Assembly (NCBI GenBank): GCA_039679645.1
Contig: JBDKUO010000025.1
Coordinates: forward strand, 1 to 64,000
Source: Armatimonadota bacterium
GTDB taxonomy: Bacteria; Armatimonadota; UBA5829
Direction of reading: 5' to 3'
DNA length: 64,000 bases
Under the pieces are notes generated by a model, which saw nothing but the letters and a program-made list of their open reading frames with translations, searched no databases and was not told where the DNA came from. A program made the translations under genes and the position numbers. Shown piece after piece: positions 8,176 through 16,585 of the stretch (its first letter is position 1; each line of letters opens with the position of its first letter).

Positions 8176-8745
8176 TCACCGCATTTTTCGTCTCGCAACA
8201 AGCGCCGCGCATCCGCATATGAGCGCAACAATGCTTGCAGGCTCAGGGGTCTCGGGAACCTCGGGGGCGCTGCCCGATGGTACAGCGACACTGCCGAGCA
8301 TTACCAACGTGCCGCCGCTTGTAAACGAATCGTAACCCCAGTTGCCTACGGGAAAGTCTTCCAGAACATAGTCGTCGACTTTGGTTGTGTAAGCCGACGG
8401 AACAGTCATAGAGGCTGTAAGAATTTCGCCGTAATCAATGCCGCTGACTATTGGATTGCTTGTATACCAATAGATGTCGGACGCTCCCGTAGGGTCGACT
8501 TCAACACTGAAGCTCCATCCGGTATCAGCGCTCCAGCCTGTAATCAGAGTCGAGTCGACCGGCGCATAAACGTGAAGTGCGGTGATGGTGTCGGAGGACT
8601 CTTCAGTGTTGAGATAGGAGTAAGTGTAGGTAGTATTGCCGCCGGAACTTTGGACATCGCAGCCTATGGAGCCTATGGCTCCTGAAGCAAACATTGCCAC
8701 CAGCAGGGCGGCCACAAAAACAGTGCGCACAAACATGAATATCAA
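8176..8745 (-). CDS. PEP-CTERM sorted exoprotein
   Basis: 189 aa. Signal peptide at residues 1-25, then a beta-rich Ser/Thr/Tyr-rich body, then a C-terminal sorting signal: TPEPAS, a short hydrophobic helix and the basic end ARRKMR. PEP-CTERM proteins are cut and anchored or released by exosortase, usually in bacteria with exopolysaccharide or biofilm. The exosortase gene is not in this window. The start ATG follows AGGAGG. The body gives no clear function. Confidence 0.88.
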   Translation of the reverse strand: MIFMFVRTVFVAALLVAMFASGAIGSIGCDVQSSGGNTTYTYSYLNTEESSDTITALHVYAPVDSTLITGWSADTGWSFSVEVDPTGASDIYWYTSNPIVSGIDYGEILTASMTVPSAYTTKVDDYVLEDFPVGNWGYDSFTSGGTLVMLGSVAVPSGSAPEVPETPEPASIVALICGCAALVARRKMR

Positions 8746-8853
8746 CCTCCTGTTTTGTATAGCCCCCCAGCCACAAAACCAATTTGCACAAATCGTGCCA
8801 ATTGCAGAGATTCAATATTAATGTGTTAATTATATGTGATTATATGGCTGAGG

Positions 8854-9366
8854 TTAATAATATCTCAGCACTTCAAAACGGTAGAGCTTGATCGGATCAT
8901 TGCTGCGTATGTATGCTTTTCGACGGGCTATGTCTATCTGTTGCTCAACTGTGTCGACTCCATCCAGATCAGGAAGCAGCAGACCGCGCCGTCCTCCGCT
9001 CTCCACTATCACGCCATATCTCTTGGGATCGAGTTTCCTGAGGTCATGAACCTGCTCAGACGGGCTGAGAACATCCACGCTGCACTCTATCCCGTCAAGC
9101 TCTCGCGTCTCAACAGGCATAAACCTAGGATCGCGTGTTGCTGCGCTTACTGCATTCTCCATAATCTCAAGAGCGAGGTTATCCATCACAGGCTCAATCG
9201 TGCCGATACAACCTCGAAGCTGGCCGTCGCGTTTGAGGCATACGAACGCCCCTGCCCGGGTCGCGAGCAATTCACTAGGAGTATTCGCAGGCACACCCGG
9301 CAGGCTGCCTTCTCGCAGATAATTTTCTATAGCAGTCATCGCGAGCATGACATGAGGACTGTTCAT
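8854..9366 (-). CDS. amrA: AMMECR1-domain protein (AmmeMemoRadiSam system protein A)
   Basis: 170 aa. The AMMECR1 hallmark is visible: GAFVCLKRDGQLRGCIG, then RDPRF and the C-terminal YRFEVLRY. Some bacteria encode this with a Memo-like protein and a radical SAM enzyme; those partners are not adjacent here. The biochemical role is not settled. The start ATG overlaps the plsY stop (ATGA), so it is translated with plsY as the last gene of der-plsY-amrA. Confidence 0.88.
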   Translation of the reverse strand: MNSPHVMLAMTAIENYLREGSLPGVPANTPSELLATRAGAFVCLKRDGQLRGCIGTIEPVMDNLALEIMENAVSAATRDPRFMPVETRELDGIECSVDVLSPSEQVHDLRKLDPKRYGVIVESGGRRGLLLPDLDGVDTVEQQIDIARRKAYIRSNDPIKLYRFEVLRYY

Positions 9367-9992
9367 TGAGAGATTTCTTCCTTTGCTTTCGAAGTATCCA
9401 CTTTCTGGCCGATTTTTGATTCGGTGCCCTGCATAAGCCGCTTCATATTGGATTTGTGCTTTATTACTATCGCGAGAGCGGCCAATACAGCCAAAGCCTG
9501 ATATGCCGGAGGCACATGCTGAGCTTTCCAGCAAATCATCATCACCGGAACTGACATAGCCGCAATCATGGACGCTATCGACACGTATCTGGTGATCGCC
9601 ACCAACGCGCACCAGACTAGAAAAGCGATCAGCGCTATGATCCAGTTAAGGCCTATAATCACACCGAGACTGGTTGAAACGGCCTTACCGCCGGTAAACT
9701 TCAGGAACACTGAGAATGTGTGACCAACAATCGCAAGCAGCGCGCCGGCGACCACTATATATTGACCCATATGCAGTGAGTCGCAGATCAAAACCGCCGC
9801 GCAACCCTTCATCGCATCGAGAATGAAAACAATGATCGCCGGGACAACGCCCAGTGTGCGGAGGACGTTGGTCGCGCCTATATTGCCGCTACCATGTTTT
9901 TGTATATCGATCCCGCGCAGCCTGCCCATTATCACGCCGAATGGGATGGAACCTATCAAATAACAGAGTGCGAGTATGAGCGCAGTTTTCAA
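9363..9992 (-). CDS. plsY: glycerol-3-phosphate acyltransferase PlsY
   Basis: Integral membrane enzyme that acylates glycerol 3-phosphate from acyl-phosphate, the first step of phospholipid synthesis. 209 aa with about five to six membrane helices. Family motifs GSIPFGVIMGRL, HGSGNIGATNVLR and FTGGKAVSTSLG are all present. The start is TTG at 9992, directly after the der stop (TAG-TTG), with GGAGATAG as ribosome-binding site. The C-terminus carries a short charged tail (SKAKEEISQ) beyond the usual end. Confidence 0.95.
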   Translation of the reverse strand: MKTALILALCYLIGSIPFGVIMGRLRGIDIQKHGSGNIGATNVLRTLGVVPAIIVFILDAMKGCAAVLICDSLHMGQYIVVAGALLAIVGHTFSVFLKFTGGKAVSTSLGVIIGLNWIIALIAFLVWCALVAITRYVSIASMIAAMSVPVMMICWKAQHVPPAYQALAVLAALAIVIKHKSNMKRLMQGTESKIGQKVDTSKAKEEISQ

Positions 9993-11309
9993 CTATCTCT
10001 CCTTTTTCGCCTTTCGTATGATTAGCTTCAGAGGAGTGCCCTCATATGAATACTCCCGCCTTATCCTGTTTTCAAGATATCGCACATACGAAAAATGCGC
10101 AAGGTCAGGATTGTTGACGAAGATCACGATAGTCGGCGGCTTGACATCAGTCATGGTCGCATAGCGCACGCGAAAGTCCTTGCCTTTGCGCGAATACGGG
10201 TGCTCGTCTACAGCATCCTGCAATATTCTATTCAACTCGCCCGTGGAAATCCGCAGAGCGTGATTTGCAGCGGCGTCAATCGCCGTATCGACCGCATCGG
10301 TGATGCCGGTCCCTTTCAAAGCCGATGTAAAAACAACCGGAGCGTAGTCTAAAAATGGTATCTGCCTTTTCACATTTTCCGCAAACGCATGCATGTCCTC
10401 TTCCGAGACCAGGTCCCACTTGTTTACAACCACAACGCACGCCCTGCCCGCCTCATGGGCGAAACCCGCGACACGCTTGTCGCCGTCACGCAGACCGTCG
10501 AACGCGTCGATAACTACCATTGCCACATCCGCGCGTTCCATCGCTCGGACCGCGCGCAGGACTGTATAATACTCCACCGAGCCCTGGATCTTGCCAGATT
10601 TTCTGATCCCGGCGGTATCGATTAGCACCAGTTCGTCATCGCCGCGTCGAAGGACAGTATCGACAGCATCGCGCGTGGTGCCGGGTATATCCGAGACTAT
10701 TGCGCGCTTCTCTCCGAGAATGGCATTCACCAGCGATGACTTGCCGACATTCGGGCGGCCTATGATCGCTATTCTGATCGCGTCTTCAGGATATGCTGGT
10801 TCTTTTCCCTCATCAGGCAGTGCTCTGACGACTTCATCGAGCAGATCGGCAACAGACCTGCCGTTAAGAGATGAGACCGGGTGAATATCGCCCAGGCCCA
10901 GTGCATAAAACTCTGCGGCGTCCTGTTCGCGAGCGGTATTGTCGGCCTTATTGGCGGCCAGCAGCACCGGCTTGTGTGACCCTCGGAGCTGCTCGGCTAT
11001 GTCTTCGTCGCCAGGAGTGATACCGGTGGTGGTATCCACCATGAAAACTATTACGTCGGCCTCGTCCAGCGCGACCTGCGCTTGAATCGTTACCTCCGAC
11101 TTGAGCGGGTCGCTCTCGTTGAGCAGAATCCCGCCGGTGTCGATCATCACAAACTCGCGGCCGTTCCACTCTGCCTCGGCATAGATCCGATCACGAGTGA
11201 TCCCGGCTGTATCCTCGACAATTGCGATCCTGCGGCCCACTATCCTATTAAAGAGAGTCGATTTGCCTACATTCGGCCTACCGACTATTGCTACTAACGG
11301 TTTATCCAT
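9993..11309 (-). CDS. der: ribosome-assembly GTPase Der (EngA)
   Basis: Double GTPase needed for 50S subunit maturation. 438 aa. The first G domain starts GRPNVGKSTLFNR (residue 10), the second GRPNVGKSSLVNAI (about 183), each with DTAG and NKAD/NKWD motifs, followed by the C-terminal KH-like domain ending LIIRKAKKER. First gene of der-plsY-amrA, with a promoter at 11341-11369. ATG start with AAGGGG upstream. Confidence 0.97.
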   Translation of the reverse strand: MDKPLVAIVGRPNVGKSTLFNRIVGRRIAIVEDTAGITRDRIYAEAEWNGREFVMIDTGGILLNESDPLKSEVTIQAQVALDEADVIVFMVDTTTGITPGDEDIAEQLRGSHKPVLLAANKADNTAREQDAAEFYALGLGDIHPVSSLNGRSVADLLDEVVRALPDEGKEPAYPEDAIRIAIIGRPNVGKSSLVNAILGEKRAIVSDIPGTTRDAVDTVLRRGDDELVLIDTAGIRKSGKIQGSVEYYTVLRAVRAMERADVAMVVIDAFDGLRDGDKRVAGFAHEAGRACVVVVNKWDLVSEEDMHAFAENVKRQIPFLDYAPVVFTSALKGTGITDAVDTAIDAAANHALRISTGELNRILQDAVDEHPYSRKGKDFRVRYATMTDVKPPTIVIFVNNPDLAHFSYVRYLENRIRREYSYEGTPLKLIIRKAKKER

Positions 11310-11340
11310 GTGATTCGTTTTCCCCTTGTTTACGAATCAG

Positions 11341-11369
11341 ATGGTACCATAGAGCGGGGTTTGAGTCAA
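11341..11369 (-). promoter_or_regulatory. sigma-70 promoter of der-plsY-amrA
   Basis: Minus strand TTGACT (11369-11364), 17-bp spacer, TACCAT (11346-11341), about 32 bp before the der start. Confidence 0.7.
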
Positions 11370-11376
11370 ACAAGTA

Positions 11377-11423
11377 GTTTAGTATTTTGGGATTTTGTAT
11401 TGATTATCGGATTGTTGATTGCG
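11377..11423. repeat. ATTTNGT-type heptad array (copy 1)
   Basis: Seven-base units such as ATTTTGT and ATTGATT. The first about 29 bases recur almost exactly at 33508-33549, 22 kb away, so this one is also a dispersed repeat. Confidence 0.65.
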
Positions 11424-11425
11424 CG

Positions 11426-11510
11426 CGATATCTGATCGCGTGCGAAACGAAATCTCGGGATTTCAAATCCCCAAAGTTCTGTTTCGGGCGTCATCGGATA
11501 TAACGCCCGA
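11426..11510. repeat. palindrome cluster before the mutL 3' end
   Basis: Three hairpins: GCGATATCTGATCGC (11426-11440), GGGATTTCAAATCCC (11457-11471) and TCGGGCG...CGCCCGA (11484-11510). The first shares its core with 13477-13495 and 28353-28378. No gene is seen in 11370-11527. Confidence 0.7.
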
Positions 11511-11527
11511 TCAACATGTCGTTGACC

Positions 11528-11569
11528 GAAACTGTTGCCTGTGCCCTATTGCCTGTTACCTATATTCTA
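11528..11569. repeat. heptad array across the mutL stop
   Basis: Six in-phase 7-nt units (TTGCCTG, TGCCCTA, TTACCTA and relatives). The mutL stop codon at 11560-11562 and its last codons lie inside it. Confidence 0.7.
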
Positions 11570-13407
11570 TGAAACTTGCGGTCGAGTTCCCAGTTTGACA
11601 GACTGATGATTATCGGCCTGCCATGCGGGCAGACGAAGGGGTTGTCGGTCTGCATGAGGTCCTCGACGAGCCGCTCCATCTCAGGCATTGAGAGTTGCTC
11701 ACCAGCCTTGATCGCCATCTTGCAGGACGCAGTGATCAAGACCTGGTCCGGTCGAACGAGCAAGTGCTTGGATATACTCAAATCCACTAGTTCCTGGATC
11801 ATATCGCGCAGAGTGCTTTCGGCCTCTTCGAGTTTTACATTGGCGGGCGCGCCGCGCATAACAAATGTGTTCTGCCCAAAAGGTTCAAGCTCGTAGCCTG
11901 ATTTGTGGATATCCTCCAACCTCTGCTTGACGATTGCGCTCTCCTTTGCGCTCAGTGAGAGCGTAATTGGAACAACCAGACCCTGAATAGCGATCCCGCG
12001 CTCTTCACGTGACTTCATCATACGCTCAAAGAGCACCCGCTCATGCGCGACATGCTGGTCTATGATGAGTACGCCGTCGTCGCACTGTGCAAGTATGTAT
12101 AAGTTTCTAGCCTGACCTATTACTTTTACTCCATGGAGCGATACTGCACGCGCTGCATCAAAATCGGCCTCCGGTACAGGTGACTCTTCAATGGGGACGC
12201 CCTGCCCTTTTGTCCAGACGAATGGATCATCAGTTGCTGACTCGGATATGGCGACCTCACGTCTCTCTGCCAAAGCCTGCTTAAAAGCCTCCAGATCGGT
12301 CTCTGACGGCTCTATCAGGCTGCCCTGATGAGCCTGCCTGGGCATGAAATCGGGGATTGGGCGATGCTGCTGTGCCGAACCGGTGTTGGAAATCGTCGGA
12401 GCGGCTGCGCCCTCCATCAGAGCCTCGTTCACCGCTCTGTGAACCGCGCTGTGTATCTCATTTTCGCTGGAGAACTTAACTTCAGTCTTGGTGGGGTGGA
12501 CATTGACATCGACAAGCTCGGGCACAAGGTCAATAAAGAGCACGGCGACAGCAAAGCGTCCTGGCTGCAGCAGACCGCGATATGCCTGGTCGAGAGCGTG
12601 AGTAATCGTGCGGCTCTTTATCGGCCTGCCGTTTACAAAGAAGACCTGGTCGCGGCGGTTGATCTTGGTGAGCTGCGGGTTGGATACAAAACCCTCGACT
12701 TTCATCACGGTTGTCTCGAACTTGACCGGCGCAAGCTGCCTGGCGATATCTTTTCCCATAACCTGAGTGATGCTGTTCAGGCGAATGCCGGTCCCGGGTG
12801 AGAGCAAGACTTCGCGGCCGCCATGGATCAGCCTGAAATGGATAGACGGATACGCCATGGCAAACCAGCCGACAATCTCGGCTATGTGGGACAACTCTGT
12901 TTGAGAAGATTTCAAAAACTTTAACCGCGCCGGGGTATTAAAGAAGAGTTTCTTTACAGATATTGCGGTTCCTTGCGGTGCGCCGACTGATTCTAGATTG
13001 GTGATAGTCCCTGCCTCCACCTCCAGCCGGACGCCGTCTGACGATTCGCTCTTGGTAATCATTTCGATCACCGAAACTGAGGCAATACTCGGCAGGGCCT
13101 CACCGCGAAAACCCAGGGTGCTGATAGACTCCAAATCCTCCGCGTCCCTGATCTTGGAAGTGGCGTGGCGCTGAAGGGAGAGCACTGCATCGTCACGACC
13201 CATGCCGCAGCCGTTATCGACTATCTTGATAAGGTCCTTGCCACCTTCTTCAAGGGTGATGCTGATGGAAGATGCCCCTGCATCAATCGAATTCTCTACA
13301 AGCTCCTTAACCACCGAAGCCGGGCGTTCGACAACCTCGCCCGCCGCTATACGGTTTGCGGTGTGCTCGTCGAGGAGGGATATTTTGTTGTGCGTTACAC
13401 TTTCCAA
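11560..13407 (-). CDS. mutL: DNA mismatch repair protein MutL (endonuclease type)
   Basis: 615 aa. The GHKL ATPase N-terminus has ELVENSIDAGA, DNGCGM and GFRGEALPSI. The C-terminal dimer domain carries DQHVAHERVLFE near residue 450, with ASCK and CPHGRP near the end. These are the metal-binding motifs of nicking MutL proteins from bacteria without MutH, so it is expected to nick the new strand itself. The start is TTG at 13407; a GTG three codons later is an alternative. Order is mutS then mutL, co-oriented but separated by a 429-bp repeat-filled spacer, so they may not be one transcript. Confidence 0.96.
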   Translation of the reverse strand: MESVTHNKISLLDEHTANRIAAGEVVERPASVVKELVENSIDAGASSISITLEEGGKDLIKIVDNGCGMGRDDAVLSLQRHATSKIRDAEDLESISTLGFRGEALPSIASVSVIEMITKSESSDGVRLEVEAGTITNLESVGAPQGTAISVKKLFFNTPARLKFLKSSQTELSHIAEIVGWFAMAYPSIHFRLIHGGREVLLSPGTGIRLNSITQVMGKDIARQLAPVKFETTVMKVEGFVSNPQLTKINRRDQVFFVNGRPIKSRTITHALDQAYRGLLQPGRFAVAVLFIDLVPELVDVNVHPTKTEVKFSSENEIHSAVHRAVNEALMEGAAAPTISNTGSAQQHRPIPDFMPRQAHQGSLIEPSETDLEAFKQALAERREVAISESATDDPFVWTKGQGVPIEESPVPEADFDAARAVSLHGVKVIGQARNLYILAQCDDGVLIIDQHVAHERVLFERMMKSREERGIAIQGLVVPITLSLSAKESAIVKQRLEDIHKSGYELEPFGQNTFVMRGAPANVKLEEAESTLRDMIQELVDLSISKHLLVRPDQVLITASCKMAIKAGEQLSMPEMERLVEDLMQTDNPFVCPHGRPIIISLSNWELDRKFHRI

Positions 13408-13426
13408 AGATAATTCTTTCTTATCA

Positions 13427-13458
13427 CGAAAACACGAAAGGGTGAAAACACGAAATTA
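13427..13458. repeat. CGAAANNN octad array upstream of mutL
   Basis: Four in-phase 8-nt units: CGAAAACA, CGAAAGGG, TGAAAACA and CGAAATTA, 20 bases upstream of the mutL start. A matching array is placed the same way before mutS (16468-16499). Confidence 0.75.
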
Positions 13459-13476
13459 TTTTTCAAATGCCCATGT

Positions 13477-13635
13477 TCGGGCGCGATATCCGATCAGTTG
13501 TGTTGCAGATCGTCGGGGATTTTAATCCCCGACGCACGTATTAGGACTTTAGTCCTCGAACCGGCGTCTAGTTTATTGATAACTTGCCAAGGATTAAAAT
13601 CCTTGATATTTTTGTCCGGGATTCAAATCCCGGAC
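13477..13635. repeat. palindrome mosaic in the mutS-mutL spacer
   Basis: Starts with TCGGGCGCGATATC (shared with 28353). It then holds four perfect palindromes of one design with different arms: GTCGGGGATT/AATCCCCGAC at 13512-13533, AGGACT/AGTCCT at 13543-13556, CAAGGATT/AATCCTTG at 13588-13605 and GTCCGGGATT/AATCCCGGAC at 13614-13635. No coding sequence is convincing in 13408-13836. Confidence 0.75.
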
Positions 13636-13666
13636 CATCGGGGCACTTATTACAAATCAGAATTGT

Positions 13667-13747
13667 TAAAAGCAGACCCCTCACGTTCGGCGAGTTAATA
13701 CGCATGGCTTCGAGCGCCACGTCATATTTCGCCGCGTTCGGAATGAC
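13667..13747. repeat. diverged element ending TTCGGAATGAC (copy 2)
   Basis: Begins AAAGCAGACCCCTCACGTTCGG and ends GCGTTCGGAATGAC, so both ends resemble the 35-bp element at 8101-8135. It is expanded in the middle by about 40 bp. Confidence 0.55.
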
Positions 13748-13776
13748 ATATGCGGAACCACGTCATGATAATTCGG

Positions 13777-13860
13777 ACTTTCCACTTTCCACTTTCAGCT
13801 TTCCGCTCTGGACTCTTTACTCTCCACCCTCCACTCTCAACTCTTCACTATCTGCTTCTG
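13777..13860. repeat. long heptad array across the mutS stop
   Basis: Twelve consecutive 7-nt units in perfect phase, from ACTTTCC through ACTCTCC to ACTATCT. Nearly all follow RCTNTNN. It is the clearest array in the window. The mutS stop (13837-13839) and the last seven codons lie inside it. Confidence 0.9.
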
Positions 13861-16443
13861 CAGCTCATAGAGCTTATTCATAGCCTCAATCGGCGACATG
13901 GTAGCGATATCCAACTTTTCGATCTCATCAACTACCGGGTGCTTCTCACCCTCAAAAAGAGTAAGCTGAAGAGTCTCGCGCTTGGCGTTTACTTTTGCGC
14001 CTTTGCCGGTGGCTTTAGAGCCTGCACCATTGGATTCAAGGTCTTTGAGGATTTCTTTCGCCCGCTCGATTGCGTCATTTGGCAAGCCGGCAAGCCGGGC
14101 GACTTCTATACCGTAGCTCCTATCCGTGCCGCCTGGCATGATCTTGCGCAGCCATACTATCCGGTCTTTTTCCTCGCGCACTGCAATACGATAGTTCTTG
14201 ACCCCCTTGAGCTGTTTTTCAAGGTCATTGAGCTGGTGATAGTGCGTAGCAAAGAGTGTCTTTGCGCTGAGTTTGTTGATTTCTTCAGCAACTGCCCATG
14301 CAATCGAGAGGCCGTCGTAGGTGGATGTCCCCCGCCCTATCTCGTCAAGCACGATCAGAGACCGGCGTGTGGCATTATTTAAGATGTTGGCGGTCTCGTT
14401 CATTTCGACCATAAACGTCGATTGGCCACTGGCAAGCTCATCATGTGCTCCGACGCGTGTGAATATGCGGTCCACCACGCCGATTTGAGCCTCATCCGCC
14501 GGGACAAAGCTTCCCATCTGAGCCAGCAGCACGATCAGCGCGACCTGGCGCAGATACGTCGATTTGCCCGCCATGTTCGGGCCGGTGATGATCAATAGTT
14601 CATCCGAATCGCAGTTGACCAGCGTGTCGTTCGGGACAAAGCGCTCCTCTATGAAGTGCTCGACCACAGGATGGCGTCCATTTTCGATCCTGAGTTCCTC
14701 GCCGTCGGTAACGACCGGCTTTACGAAACCTTTTATAGAGGCTATCTCGGCAAGAGAGGCCAATACGTCTATCTCTGCCACTGCCCGCGCTACTTTTGCG
14801 ACCTTGAGAGCCTCATCTGCAACGGAGCTCCTCACCTCGCAAAACACTTTGTATTCGAGGTCGGCGGCTTTTTCGTCCGCACCCAGAACTTTCGCCTCCA
14901 TCTCCTTCAGACCCGGAGTAATGAAGCGCTCGGCGTTGGTGGTGGTCTGCTTGCGAATGTAGTCCTCGGGCACCAAGCTTAGATTGGGCTTGGTGACCTC
15001 CAGATAATAGCCGAAGACCGAATTATAGCCAACCTTGAGGTTCTTGATGCATGTGCGCTCGCGCTCGCCGGCCTCCAGGCTTGCTATCCAACTCTTGCCG
15101 TCTCGTGAGGCATGACGAAGCTCGTCCAGGTCGGTATTATAACCCTCGGCGATGATCCCGCCCTCACGGATTTGAATCGGAGGGTCGGGCACTATAGCTT
15201 TGTCGATCAGTTCAACCAGCGGGTCGAGAAACTCGATTGCCGACGAAAGAGTCTTTAAGCGCTCTGTCGATACATTTTGAAGGGCGGTTACGAGCCTCGG
15301 AAGCTGTTTAAGTGAGAGCGCCAGACCGACCAGATCGCGAGCATTAGCGCTCTCGGCAACTATTCGCGACATCAGCCTTTCGAGGTCCTGCACGCCGCCC
15401 AGTATCTCACGGACCTCGCCGCGCATCATTGCATCGTTATAAAGCTCCTCAACGCTATCCAGACGCCTGTTGATCTGTCGGATATCCAGCAATGGCTGAT
15501 CGAGCCACTTGCGCAGGGTGCGTCCGCCCATCGCCGTGCAGGTCTTATCTATAATCGAAAGGAGGCTTGCGCCGCGAGTCTCGGCGGACATAGAGTGTGT
15601 TAGCTCCAAATTTCGGCGTGCGGCCGCGTCCAGAACCATAAACCCGCTGGTCGAGTATGTGGACATAGTAGAGACGGACTGCAGCGCGTTGGCATTGGTC
15701 TGCTTGAGGTAATCCAGGACCATTGCAGCCGCTTCGAGGCCAGCAGTCATATCCTCAGCGCCGAAGCCGCGCAGTGAATCCGTGTGGAAGTGCTCGGTTA
15801 GCATCTCCTTGGCGGCTTTGCGATAGATAGAGTTGTCCTCGTATCGAGTGACTGCCGCGCCTGTCGTGCGGCGTATCGGATCGGAAAGGTCAAGCTCCAT
15901 CTCCTTTATCAGAACTTCGGCGGGAGAGAGCCTGCCAAGCTCCTCAATGAGCTTTTGAGAGCCGTGCTTGGCGTCGATCTCGGTCACGGCGAACTCGCCC
16001 GTGGAGATATCGACCACCGCCACTCCGTATATATCAGGCTCGCTGGCCAATGCGACCAGATAATTATTTGCCTTTGCATCAAGCATGCCGTCTTCGAGGA
16101 CTGTGCCGGGTGTGACTACACGGGTGACGCCGCGCTTAACTATCTTCTTGGTCTTTTTTGGGTCTTCGAGCTGATCGCATATCGCGACGCGATAGCCCTT
16201 GGATATAAGCCTGGCGACATATCTCTCGACGGCATGATGCGGAAAGCCGCACATAGGCACATCGACAGCATAGCCCTGGGACCGGCTGGTAAGCACGATC
16301 TCAAGCTCGCGGCTGGCAGTGGCGGCATCGTCCCCGAACATCTCATAGAAGTCGCCGAGGCGGAACATCAGTATAACATCAGGATATTGCTCCTTGATGG
16401 CCTGATACTGAGCCACCATAGGAGTTACTTTTTTTGCGTCCAA
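13837..16443 (-). CDS. mutS: DNA mismatch recognition protein MutS
   Basis: 868 aa, normal length. Mismatch-reading Phe-x-Glu is F32-Y-E34 in GDFYEMF. The ABC-type ATPase has Walker A GPNMAGKST near residue 620, then LDEIGRGTST and ATHYHQL. It binds mismatches and recruits MutL. The start is TTG at 16443, 7 nt after TGGAGAATC-type ribosome-binding bases. The last residues (KQIVKS) are encoded by the heptad array. Confidence 0.97.
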   Translation of the reverse strand: MDAKKVTPMVAQYQAIKEQYPDVILMFRLGDFYEMFGDDAATASRELEIVLTSRSQGYAVDVPMCGFPHHAVERYVARLISKGYRVAICDQLEDPKKTKKIVKRGVTRVVTPGTVLEDGMLDAKANNYLVALASEPDIYGVAVVDISTGEFAVTEIDAKHGSQKLIEELGRLSPAEVLIKEMELDLSDPIRRTTGAAVTRYEDNSIYRKAAKEMLTEHFHTDSLRGFGAEDMTAGLEAAAMVLDYLKQTNANALQSVSTMSTYSTSGFMVLDAAARRNLELTHSMSAETRGASLLSIIDKTCTAMGGRTLRKWLDQPLLDIRQINRRLDSVEELYNDAMMRGEVREILGGVQDLERLMSRIVAESANARDLVGLALSLKQLPRLVTALQNVSTERLKTLSSAIEFLDPLVELIDKAIVPDPPIQIREGGIIAEGYNTDLDELRHASRDGKSWIASLEAGERERTCIKNLKVGYNSVFGYYLEVTKPNLSLVPEDYIRKQTTTNAERFITPGLKEMEAKVLGADEKAADLEYKVFCEVRSSVADEALKVAKVARAVAEIDVLASLAEIASIKGFVKPVVTDGEELRIENGRHPVVEHFIEERFVPNDTLVNCDSDELLIITGPNMAGKSTYLRQVALIVLLAQMGSFVPADEAQIGVVDRIFTRVGAHDELASGQSTFMVEMNETANILNNATRRSLIVLDEIGRGTSTYDGLSIAWAVAEEINKLSAKTLFATHYHQLNDLEKQLKGVKNYRIAVREEKDRIVWLRKIMPGGTDRSYGIEVARLAGLPNDAIERAKEILKDLESNGAGSKATGKGAKVNAKRETLQLTLFEGEKHPVVDEIEKLDIATMSPIEAMNKLYELQKQIVKS

Positions 16444-16467
16444 TCAGATTCTCCAGAGATTTAATCG

Positions 16468-16499
16468 CGAAAACACGAAAGAGCGAAAGCACGAAATCT
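16468..16499. repeat. CGAAANNN octad array upstream of mutS
   Basis: Four in-phase 8-nt units: CGAAAACA, CGAAAGAG, CGAAAGCA and CGAAATCT, 25 bases upstream of the mutS start. It matches the array before mutL in unit, number and position. Confidence 0.75.
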
Positions 16500-16511
16500 T
16501 TTTTTGTTTAT

Positions 16512-16568
16512 CCCTCCAGGAATCTTTCCTGGAGGGTTTCTCCGGCCTCCAGGTAGGATACCTGGAGG
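16512..16568. repeat. two CCTCCAGG palindromes
   Basis: Hairpins at 16512-16536 (CCCTCCAGGAA/TTCCTGGAGGG) and 16546-16568 (CCTCCAGGTA/TACCTGGAGG). The same arms form the hairpins after clpC (38711) and tkt (57973), where they sit at terminator positions. Confidence 0.75.
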
Positions 16569-16585
16569 CATAAGACCGTTTGTTT

